Shown here: one piece after another, positions 33,476-45,439 of the stretch
Numbering within the stretch: position 1 is the first letter of the stretch
Layout: every line of letters starts with the position of its first letter
Origin: Tepidiforma bonchosmolovskayae
GTDB taxonomy: Bacteria > Chloroflexota > Dehalococcoidia > Tepidiformales > Tepidiformaceae
Length of the DNA stretch: 64,000 bases
Direction of reading: 5' to 3'
Assembly: GCF_008838325.1 (NCBI RefSeq)
Contig: NZ_CP042829.1
Location: forward strand, 434,001-498,000
The notes under the pieces: generated by a model
The model's input: the letters and a program-made list of their open reading frames with translations, nothing else
What the model was told of the DNA's origin: nothing
Database searches by the model: none
Translations under genes and position numbers: made by a program

Positions 33476-34570
33476 TCAGCCGCGGAGGCGGTTGAGGGTG
33501 GCCGCGATGTACTCGACGTCCTCGGGTTCGAGGCCGGGATGGACGGGGAGGGAGAGGACCTGGGCGGCGGCCGCCTCGGCGACGGGGAAGGCGCCTTCGC
33601 CGAGGCCTAGCTCGCGGATGATCGGCTGCTGGTGGATGGGCACGGGGTAGTGGATGGCGGTGCCGATGCCAGCCTCCTGGAGCTGCTGCTGGAGGCGGTC
33701 GCGGTCGCGCGGCACGCGGATGGTGTACTGGTGGAAGACGTGGCGGTCGCCTTCGCGGACGCGGGGGGTTTCGAAACCGCGGATGAGGCTGCTGAGGTGC
33801 TCGGCGTTGGCAATGCGCGCGCGGGTCCAGCCTTCGAGCTGCTCAAGCTGGGCGAGCCCGATGGCGGCGTTGAGGTCCTGCATGCGCCAGTTCAGGCCGA
33901 AGAGGTCGTGCCGGTAGCGGACCTCCTGGCCGTGGTTGCGGATGATGCGGGCGCGGCGGGCGATTTCGTCGTCGTTGGTGGTGATCATGCCGCCTTCGCC
34001 GGTGGTCATGTTCTTCGTCGGGTAGAAGCTGAAGCAGCCGGTGCCAAAGGTGCCGACGCGGCGGCCGGCGTGTTCGGCGCCGTGCGCCTGGGCGGCGTCT
34101 TCGATGAGTGCGAGGGAGAAGTCCTCGGCAAGCTCGGCGAGTTCGCTGATCCGGGCCGGGTGGCCGTAGAGGTGGACGGGCAGGATGGCCTTCGTCCGCT
34201 CGGTGATGGCGTCTTCGACCTTCTCGGGGTCGAGGTTGAGGTCGAAGGGGTCGATATCGACGAAGACCGGGGTAGCGCCGCAGGCGATGATGCTGGTCGC
34301 GGTGGCGATGAAGCTGAAGGGGGTGGTGATGACCTCGTCGCCGGGGCCGACGCCGTGCGCCTGGAGTGCGACGACCAGGGCGGCGGTGCCGGAGTTGACG
34401 GCGATGGCGTGGCGGGCGCCGATGTAGGCAGCGAAGGCGCGCTCGAAGGCTTCGACGCGGGGGCCGGCAGCGAGCTGGCCGGAATCGAGCACCTCCATGA
34501 CGGCGCGCTTTTCAGCTTCGCCGACGTGGGGGCGGGCGACGGGGATAAACGGGCGGGGAACGGTCGTCAT
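33476..34570 (-). CDS. DegT/DnrJ/EryC1 sugar aminotransferase (WbpE-like)
   Basis: A 364-residue PLP enzyme opening with IPVARPHVGEAEKRAVMEVL. It has the VNSGTAALVVAL phosphate-binding loop and the PLP lysine in FSFYPTKNMTTGEGG near residue 187. Such enzymes aminate a 3- or 4-keto sugar nucleotide; here 3-keto-UDP-GlcNAcA is expected from its neighbours. GGAG lies before the ATG, and the start overlaps the acetyltransferase stop by ATGA. Confidence 0.85.
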   Translation of the reverse strand: MTTVPRPFIPVARPHVGEAEKRAVMEVLDSGQLAAGPRVEAFERAFAAYIGARHAIAVNSGTAALVVALQAHGVGPGDEVITTPFSFIATATSIIACGATPVFVDIDPFDLNLDPEKVEDAITERTKAILPVHLYGHPARISELAELAEDFSLALIEDAAQAHGAEHAGRRVGTFGTGCFSFYPTKNMTTGEGGMITTNDDEIARRARIIRNHGQEVRYRHDLFGLNWRMQDLNAAIGLAQLEQLEGWTRARIANAEHLSSLIRGFETPRVREGDRHVFHQYTIRVPRDRDRLQQQLQEAGIGTAIHYPVPIHQQPIIRELGLGEGAFPVAEAAAAQVLSLPVHPGLEPEDVEYIAATLNRLRG

Positions 34571-35175
34571 GGGGACTCCGGGCCTGAGACTGGTTCGAGG
34601 ATAGCGGGCGATTCGCCGGCGAGGCGGTAGCGGCGCCCGCAGGCGGGGCAGACGAGGTCGGCGCCCAGGGGGCGGGCGCAGACGCAGGCCCAGCCGACCT
34701 GGCGGGCGGGGTTCCCGGCAACAAGGGCGAAATCGGGGACGCTGCGGGTGACCACGGACCCGGCGGCGACGAGCGCCCAGCGGCCGATGACCAGGCCCGG
34801 GAGCACGACCGAGCGGGCGCCGATGGCTGCGCCGTAACAGATGCGGGAGCCGGAGAGCTCCCAGTCTGCGGCGGCCTTGAGGGTGCCGTCGGGGTTGATG
34901 GCGCGCGGGTAGCGGTCGTTGGTGAGGACGACTTCGGGGCCGATGAAGACGCCGTCCTCGAGGGTGTTGCCCTCGTAGACGCAGGAGTAGTTCTGAACCT
35001 TGCAGTTGGCGCCGACGGTGACATCGGCGCCGATGTAGACGCCTTTGCCAATGATGCAGCCGGGGCCGACGTCGGCGCGCTCGCGGACCTGGGCGTGGTG
35101 CCAGATGCTGGCGCCGGCGCCGATGCGGGCGGCGGGGGAAACCTCGGCGGTGGGGTGGATGCGCGGCGCAGTCAC
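34567..35175 (-). CDS. wbpD: UDP-amino-sugar N-acetyltransferase (WbpD-like) with Cys motif
   Basis: A 202-residue left-handed beta-helix acetyltransferase, beginning with IHPTAEVSPAARIGAGASIW and containing the WbpD/WlbB signature FIGPEVVLTNDRYPRA. It N-acetylates the 3-amino group made by the DegT enzyme. The last 40 residues hold CVCARPL and CPACGRRY, a zinc-ribbon-like Cys pair set, an addition I do not recall from the Pseudomonas enzyme. GTG start overlapping the upstream stop (GTGA). Confidence 0.8.
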   Translation of the reverse strand: MTAPRIHPTAEVSPAARIGAGASIWHHAQVRERADVGPGCIIGKGVYIGADVTVGANCKVQNYSCVYEGNTLEDGVFIGPEVVLTNDRYPRAINPDGTLKAAADWELSGSRICYGAAIGARSVVLPGLVIGRWALVAAGSVVTRSVPDFALVAGNPARQVGWACVCARPLGADLVCPACGRRYRLAGESPAILEPVSGPESP

Positions 35176-37076
35176 GACGGGAGGGCCTCGCTTTCGGGGG
35201 CGTCGGCGGCGGCATCGTCGCGGGAGAAGCGGCGGGCGACGAGGTGGATGCGGCGGCGAACTTCCTCGGGGTCGCCCCACATGACCTGCCGGATTTCGTC
35301 GATGAGCCGGAGGATTTCGCGCTCGGTGACTTCGACGGAGGCGGTGAGGCGCATGACTTTAGGGTGCGCGGTCGGCTGGAGGTGTTCGAAGTCGGCGACG
35401 AGCTCTTCGCGGAGCTTTTCGCCGGGGCGCGGGCCGGTGAAGACGACCTGGATATCCTGGCCGGGGCGAAGCCCGCGCAGGCGGATCATCCGCTCGGCGA
35501 GTTCGAGGATGTTGATCTCCTCGCCCATGTCGAGCATGTAGATATCGCCGCGGCCGCCGAAGGTGCCGGCCTGGATGACGAGGGAGACGGCCTCGGGGAT
35601 GGAGATGAAGTAGCGCTGCATCTCGGGGTGCATGACGGTGACGGGACCGCCGCGCTCTATCTGCTTCATGAAGGTGGGGACGACGGAGCCGCGGGAGCCC
35701 ATGACGTTCCCGAAGCGGACGGCCGCGAAGCGGGTGTGCGTGGATTCGCGGGCAAGGGCGATGACAAGGAGCTCGGCGATGCGCTTGGTGGCGCCCATGA
35801 CGCTGCTGGGCCGGACCGCCTTGTCGGTTGAGATGAGGACGAAGGTGCCGACCTGGAATTCGCGGGCGGCGCTGGCGCAGTAGAGGGTGCCGAGCACATT
35901 GACGCGGAAGGCTTCGGCGGGGTGCTCTTCCATGAGCGGGACGTGCTTGAGGGCTGCGGCGTGGTAGACGAGGTCGGGCCGGGTGCGGGCGAAGATTTCG
36001 CGGACGCGGGGCTCATCGGTGACACTGGCAACCCAGAGGCGGATGGCCGTCTCGGGAGAGACGCCGGCGAGCTCGAGGGAGAGGTCGTGCAGGCCGGTTT
36101 CGTTGTTGTCGAGGAGGTGGAGCTCGCGCGGACGGAAGGTGAGGACCTGGCGGCAGAGTTCGGAGCCGATGGAGCCGGCCGCGCCGGTAACGAGGACGAC
36201 GCGGTCGCGGACGGACTGGCTGCAGGCGGCGAAATCGACCTGAACCGGTTCGCGGCCGAGGAGGTCGTCGAGGGTGATTTCGCGCAGGGTGTCGTGGCCG
36301 TGGCCGAGGACCCAGTTATCGACGCCGGGGACCATGCGGACGGGAATGTTGAGCCGCTGGCAGGTGCCGACGATCTGGCGGACGAGCTGGCCGCTGGGCC
36401 GGTCGAGCGCGATGGCGACGATTTCGGCGTCCATGCGCTCGAGGACGTGCTCGAGTTCGGCGATGGTGCCGTGGACCTTGAGGCCGTGGATGCGGTGATG
36501 GAGGAGCTTTTCGTCGTCGTCGACGAACCCGACGGGCTGGTAGGGGAGCGAAGGGTTGGCCTGCAGTTCGCGGGCGAGGAGCTGGCCGGTATGGCCGGCG
36601 CCAACGATGAGGAGGCGGCGTTCGCCGGTATCGACCCAGGGGAGGCGGACCAGCAGGCGGGTGCGCATCTTGACGACGGCCATCCCCGGGAAGACGAGGG
36701 CGCCAGCGATGAGGATGACGGAGAGGGGGAGGAGCCGTTCTTCGAGCCAGAAATTGATGCCGAAGAGCAGCAGGGTGACGAGCAGAACCGGCCGGAAGAG
36801 GCCGATGATGTCGCCGATGCTGCCGTAGGCCCAAACGGTGCGGTAGACACCGAAGACGAAGTTGCCGAACACGTAGGCGGCGGCGATGAGCGGGAAGACG
36901 CGGAGGACGAATTCGGCGTTGCGGCGGGGCACCTCGGCATCGAAGCGGAGGAGCATCGCGCAGGCGAGGGCGGCGCCGACAACGAGAACATCGAGAGCGA
37001 CCGCCAGGAGGGTGGCCAGCGGGTCGCCGGGGGCGAGCCGGCGGAGGGCGGCGAGGGGACCGGCGTGGCGGTTCAT
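35172..37076 (-). CDS. WbpM/CapD-type nucleotide-sugar dehydratase (membrane-bound)
   Basis: A 634-residue protein: four transmembrane helices (about residues 15-125), a CoA-binding-like Rossmann domain (about 140-270) and an extended SDR domain from about 285 with TGAAGSIGSELCRQ for NAD binding. The active site reads ISTDKAVRPSSVMGATKRIA, the Met-x3-Lys form of the WbpM/FlaA1 family in place of Tyr-x3-Lys. It converts UDP-GlcNAc to a 4-keto-6-deoxy sugar. Overlaps both neighbours by 4 bp. Confidence 0.85.
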   Translation of the reverse strand: MNRHAGPLAALRRLAPGDPLATLLAVALDVLVVGAALACAMLLRFDAEVPRRNAEFVLRVFPLIAAAYVFGNFVFGVYRTVWAYGSIGDIIGLFRPVLLVTLLLFGINFWLEERLLPLSVILIAGALVFPGMAVVKMRTRLLVRLPWVDTGERRLLIVGAGHTGQLLARELQANPSLPYQPVGFVDDDEKLLHHRIHGLKVHGTIAELEHVLERMDAEIVAIALDRPSGQLVRQIVGTCQRLNIPVRMVPGVDNWVLGHGHDTLREITLDDLLGREPVQVDFAACSQSVRDRVVLVTGAAGSIGSELCRQVLTFRPRELHLLDNNETGLHDLSLELAGVSPETAIRLWVASVTDEPRVREIFARTRPDLVYHAAALKHVPLMEEHPAEAFRVNVLGTLYCASAAREFQVGTFVLISTDKAVRPSSVMGATKRIAELLVIALARESTHTRFAAVRFGNVMGSRGSVVPTFMKQIERGGPVTVMHPEMQRYFISIPEAVSLVIQAGTFGGRGDIYMLDMGEEINILELAERMIRLRGLRPGQDIQVVFTGPRPGEKLREELVADFEHLQPTAHPKVMRLTASVEVTEREILRLIDEIRQVMWGDPEEVRRRIHLVARRFSRDDAAADAPESEALPS

Positions 37077-37666
37077 CGGGCGCCGCTCCCCTTGAGGACT
37101 GCGAGGAGGGTCTTCAGGAGGATGGCGATATCGCCGCGGAGGGAGTGGTTATCCACGTAGGCGAGATCGTAGGTAATCGTTTCGTCATAGGTCAAATCCG
37201 AGCGGCCGTTAAGCTGAGCGAGCCCGGCGATGCCGGGGAGGACGTCGTGGCGGCGGTGGTAGTGGGCCGGGTACTGGGCGACGATTTCCGGGATCTCGGG
37301 CCGGGGACCGACGAGGCTCATTTCGCCCTTGAGCACGTTGATGAGGTTGGGGAGCTCATCGATCGAGGTCTTGCGGAAGAAGGCGCCGAGGCGGGTGATG
37401 CGGGGATTGGGTTGATCCGGGGGTGAGAAGACGAAGGTGCGAAAGTCGTCGATGACGTAGCGGTCTTCCTTTCCGGGACGGGCGTGACGCATAGTGCGGA
37501 GCTTATACATCGTGAACAGCCTGCCGTGGAGGCCGATGCGCTGCTGGAGGAAGAAGGGATTGCCGCCGAGGTCGATGGCGAGGAGGAGGGCGGCGAGGAG
37601 CATGATGGGCACCCAGACCGGGGCGGTGACGAGCACGAGGGTGACATCGAACAGGCGTTTGCCCAC
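37073..37666 (-). CDS. Initiating sugar transferase (polyprenol-phosphate type)
   Basis: A 197-residue protein: N-terminal membrane segment (about residues 10-33) and the bacterial sugar transferase domain with YKLRTMRHA, RKTSIDELPNLINVLKGEMS and LVGPRPEIPE. It loads the first sugar phosphate on undecaprenyl phosphate to begin a polysaccharide repeat. It opens the operon: TAGGCT ends six bases before the GTG, with no ribosome site, suggesting a leaderless mRNA. Confidence 0.85.
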   Translation of the reverse strand: MGKRLFDVTLVLVTAPVWVPIMLLAALLLAIDLGGNPFFLQQRIGLHGRLFTMYKLRTMRHARPGKEDRYVIDDFRTFVFSPPDQPNPRITRLGAFFRKTSIDELPNLINVLKGEMSLVGPRPEIPEIVAQYPAHYHRRHDVLPGIAGLAQLNGRSDLTYDETITYDLAYVDNHSLRGDIAILLKTLLAVLKGSGAR

Positions 37667-37725
37667 GGTTTCAGCCTATCCCCGGGCGGGGCTACGGGCA
37701 CGAGGAGCGCGGGCGTTTCCGTTCG

Positions 37726-38202
37726 CTACCGGTGAAGGAGGACAACGGCGATGGCGGCCATCGCCTCGCCGCGGCCGACGGCATCGAGCCCTTCGCCGGA
37801 CTTGGCTTTGACGCTGACGGCGCCTGTTTCGATGCCGGCAATCTCGGCGATCCGCTCGCGGATGTGAGGGATGTACGGGGCAAGCCGGGGCCGCTCGGCC
37901 CGGACGGTGGCGTCGATGTTGCCGAGGGTCCATCCGGCTTCGCGGGCGAGGCGGAGGGCGGTGCGGAGGAAGTCGGCGCTGTCGGCGTGGGCGTAGCGGG
38001 GGTCGCTCGGAGGGAAGTAGGCGCCGATATCGCCGAGGGCGGCAGCGCCAAGGACGGCGTCGGTGATGGCGTGGAGGAGGACATCGGCGTCGGAGTGGCC
38101 GCGCAGGCCGGGGCCCTCTTCGATAATGACGCCTCCGAGGACGAGCGTGCGGCCGTCGTCGACGGGGTGGAGGTCTTCGCCGATGCCGACCCGGATGTTC
38201 AC
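37726..38202 (-). CDS. ispF: 2-C-methyl-D-erythritol 2,4-cyclodiphosphate synthase
   Basis: A 158-residue protein of normal IspF length, with metal ligands in GIGEDLHPV and GHSDADVLLHAITDA and the conserved IGAYFPPSDP. It cyclises CDP-ME-2-phosphate in the MEP isoprenoid pathway. GTG start overlapping the ispD stop by GTGA, so the two are coupled. Confidence 0.95.
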   Translation of the reverse strand: MNIRVGIGEDLHPVDDGRTLVLGGVIIEEGPGLRGHSDADVLLHAITDAVLGAAALGDIGAYFPPSDPRYAHADSADFLRTALRLAREAGWTLGNIDATVRAERPRLAPYIPHIRERIAEIAGIETGAVSVKAKSGEGLDAVGRGEAMAAIAVVLLHR

Positions 38203-38873
38203 CGGGCGGCCTCCCGGGCGGCGAGGAGGCGGGCGGCGAGGTCGAGGTCGAGCGGGCGGGTGACCTTGAGGTTGTCGTAGGAGCCTTCGACGACGGCGCA
38301 TTCAAGGCCGAGGCGGCTGAGCATGGCGGCGTCGTCGGTTTCGTCGTTGTCGGACATGGCGGCGGCATCGAGCCAGGCCTGGCGGAGGACGACCTGCGGC
38401 GTCTGGGCGGCCCAGAGGAGGGAGCGGTCGGGGTGGCCGACGATACGGCCGCCGCGGACCTCCTTGATGGTGTCGGTGACGGGCACTGCGGCGATGGCGC
38501 CGGGGAGCCCCTGGGCGGCTTCGATGGTCCGCTCGATGAGCGCGGGCGTGACCAGCGGCCGGGCGCCGTCGTGGATGGCGACGTAGCGGCTGGAGCAGGT
38601 GCGGAGGCCGGCCTCGACGCTGTCGCGGCGGCGGGCGCCCCCGGCCACGACGCGGAAGCAGACGCGGGGACACCAGGTCCGGGCAAGTTCCTCGAATTCG
38701 GCTTCGCGGCCGGGCGCGGCGACGACGACGAGGCAGCCGAGGCCGCGGACGGCCTCGAAGGCGGCGAGCGACCAGGCGATGAGCGGGCGCCCGGCGAGGT
38801 CGGCGGTGAGCTTGTCGGCGCTGCCGAAGCGGGTGGAGGCGCCGGCGGCGACGATAACGGCATCGGTCGGCAC
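38199..38873 (-). CDS. ispD: 2-C-methyl-D-erythritol 4-phosphate cytidylyltransferase
   Basis: A 224-residue nucleotidyltransferase with the CTP-binding opening VIVAAGASTRFGSADKL, VAIHDGARPLVTP, and WAAQTPQVV. It makes CDP-ME from MEP and CTP. The start is a GTG with AAGGA nearby. With ispF downstream it forms an isoprenoid operon, which would supply the undecaprenyl carrier needed by the sugar operon beyond it. Confidence 0.9.
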   Translation of the reverse strand: MPTDAVIVAAGASTRFGSADKLTADLAGRPLIAWSLAAFEAVRGLGCLVVVAAPGREAEFEELARTWCPRVCFRVVAGGARRRDSVEAGLRTCSSRYVAIHDGARPLVTPALIERTIEAAQGLPGAIAAVPVTDTIKEVRGGRIVGHPDRSLLWAAQTPQVVLRQAWLDAAAMSDNDETDDAAMLSRLGLECAVVEGSYDNLKVTRPLDLDLAARLLAAREAAR

Positions 38874-38998
38874 GTCCTTGAGTATCGCCGACCGGCGGCC
38901 AGGGGTCAGCCCGGGGCGTGCTATGGATGGGGGGCGCCGGCTGCTACGATGGGATCTTGCCTGCGGTGCTGCTCACCCACTGCATGGAGGATTGTTTG

Positions 38999-40909
38999 AT
39001 GGCAACGGTTGCAATCGACGGACTGCTCGCGCGGGTTTCGAAGCCCTCGCGGTACACGGGCGGCGAGTGGAACAGCGTGGTGAAGGACTGGGAGTCGACG
39101 AACGTCCGGATTGCGCTGGCCTACCCCGACGCCTACGACATCGGGATGTCGAACATGGGGCTCGGCATCCTGTACGACATCCTGAACCGAATTGAGGATG
39201 TGGCCTGCGAGCGGGTCTTCGCACCATGGGACGACATGGAGGCGGAGATGCGGCGAGACGGGGTTCCGCTCTGGAGCCTCGAGACGCGGCATCCGCTGCG
39301 CGAGTTCGACCTGGTGGGGTTCACGTTCCAGTACGAGATGACGTACACGAACGTGCTGAACATGCTGGACCTCGCCGGGATCCCGGTGCTTTCGCGGGAG
39401 CGGACGGACGAGGACCCGATCGTGATTGCTGGCGGGAGCGGGGCGTTCAACCCGGAGCCGATGGCGCTGTTCATCGACGCGTTCGTGCTCGGGGAAGGCG
39501 AAGAGGTGGTGGTCGAGCTGACAGACCTGGTGCGGAACTGGAAGCGGGAAGGGGCGCCGCGGGAGCGGCGGCTCCGCGACCTGCTTCGGGTTCCGGGGGT
39601 TTACGTGCCGGCGTTCTACGAGGCGCGGTATGACGATGCCGGGCATTTCCTTGCGCTGGAGCCGACGGTGCCCGAAGCGCCGCGGGTCATCCGGCGGCGG
39701 ATCGTGGAGAAGCTGCCGCAGCCGCTGGTGAAGCCGATCGTGCCATTCCTGCAGACGGTGCACGACCGTGCCGCGGTCGAGATCCAGCGGGGCTGCACGC
39801 AGGGGTGCCGGTTCTGCCAGGCGGGGATGATCTACCGGCCGACGCGGGAGCGTTCGCCGGAGGAGGTGGTTCAGGCGGCGGCGGACCTAATGGCGAACAC
39901 CGGGTACGACGAGCTGTCGCTCCTTTCGCTGAGCACGACGGACCACAGCGAGATTGTGCCGATGGTGCAGATGCTCACCGAGCGGTTCCCGAACCTGAAG
40001 GTGAGCCTGCCGAGCACGCGGGTCGACACGTTCTCGGTCGACGTGGCGAACGCGATTGCGAAGGGGAAGAAGCACACCCTGACGCTGGCCCCTGAGGCGG
40101 GCTCGCAGCGGCTGCGGAACGCGATCAACAAGCTCGTGAGCGATGCGGACCTGCTGGGCGCCGCCGAGAACGCGTTCCAGCGGGGCTGGACGGGCATCAA
40201 GATGTACTTCATGGTGGGCCTGCCGACGGAGACGATGGAGGACGTGGCGGGGATTGTGGAGCTGGGGAAGCAGGTGAAGGCGATCGGGAAGAAGTACGTC
40301 GGCGGGCGCGCGCGGGTGCGGGTGAGCACGAGCAACCTGGTGCCGAAGCCGCACACGCCGTTCCAGTGGGCGCGGCAGGATACGGCCGAAGAGCTGCAGC
40401 CGAAGCACTTCCTGCTGAAGGACGGCTGCCGGGCCGCCGGTGTGGAGTTCAGCTGGAACGACCCGCGGGACAGCTTCATCGAGGCCGTGCTTTCGCGGGG
40501 CGACCGCCGGGTCTCGGAGGCGGTCTACGAGGCGTGGCGCCGGGGCGCGAAGTTCGACGCCTGGAGCGAGCACTTCAGGTTCGAGACCTGGCAGGCCGCC
40601 TTTGCCGCGGTCGGGGTCGACCCGGCGTGGTTCGCGCACCGAGAGTGGGATACGCGCGAGCCGCTGCCCTGGGACCATATCGACTGCGGGGTGACGAAGG
40701 CGTACCTGCGGGGGCAGTGGCAGGCGGTGCATTCGACGAAGACGGTGGGCGACTGCCACCACGGTGCGTGCAACGTCTGCGGGATGCAGAACTTCGATGC
40801 GCTGCGGGGGGAGAAGGGCGTTGCGGATTGCGTGGTGAAGGTGGGGAAGCTGGCGGAGCTGCGCCGCGGCGCCCGGAAGTACGAAGGGGAGCTCCTGGAG
40901 CTCGTGTAG
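38999..40909 (+). CDS. Radical SAM protein with B12-binding-like N-domain (TIGR03960 type)
   Basis: A 636-residue protein starting at an ATG ten bases after GGAGG. The N-domain has YPDAYDIGMSNMGLGILYDI; the radical SAM Cys cluster is RGCTQGCRFCQAG at about residue 267. The layout and the LAPEAGSQRLRNAINK block match the TIGR03960 group, whose biological reaction is not well defined. The usual DUF2344 partner gene is not adjacent here. The C-terminus carries a CHHGACNVCG motif that could hold a metal. Confidence 0.85.
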   Translation: MATVAIDGLLARVSKPSRYTGGEWNSVVKDWESTNVRIALAYPDAYDIGMSNMGLGILYDILNRIEDVACERVFAPWDDMEAEMRRDGVPLWSLETRHPLREFDLVGFTFQYEMTYTNVLNMLDLAGIPVLSRERTDEDPIVIAGGSGAFNPEPMALFIDAFVLGEGEEVVVELTDLVRNWKREGAPRERRLRDLLRVPGVYVPAFYEARYDDAGHFLALEPTVPEAPRVIRRRIVEKLPQPLVKPIVPFLQTVHDRAAVEIQRGCTQGCRFCQAGMIYRPTRERSPEEVVQAAADLMANTGYDELSLLSLSTTDHSEIVPMVQMLTERFPNLKVSLPSTRVDTFSVDVANAIAKGKKHTLTLAPEAGSQRLRNAINKLVSDADLLGAAENAFQRGWTGIKMYFMVGLPTETMEDVAGIVELGKQVKAIGKKYVGGRARVRVSTSNLVPKPHTPFQWARQDTAEELQPKHFLLKDGCRAAGVEFSWNDPRDSFIEAVLSRGDRRVSEAVYEAWRRGAKFDAWSEHFRFETWQAAFAAVGVDPAWFAHREWDTREPLPWDHIDCGVTKAYLRGQWQAVHSTKTVGDCHHGACNVCGMQNFDALRGEKGVADCVVKVGKLAELRRGARKYEGELLELV

Positions 40910-40935
40910 CGCGGGCTGCCCGGGCGCAGGATGAG

Positions 40936-40965
40936 AGGGGGCGGGGCCGAATGGCCCCGCCCCCT
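40936..40965. terminator. Bidirectional hairpin between convergent genes
   Basis: AGGGGGCGGGGCC pairs with GGCCCCGCCCCCT around GAAT, a 13 bp GC-only stem between the radical SAM stop and the rpoC stop. There is no T run on either side, so termination would depend on the hairpin alone or on Rho. Confidence 0.65.
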
Positions 40966-40999
40966 GGTGTGTGGGTGCGGCGGTGGGACGGGACCGGAC

Positions 41000-45422
<4,423 letters not shown>

Positions 45423-45439
<17 letters not shown>

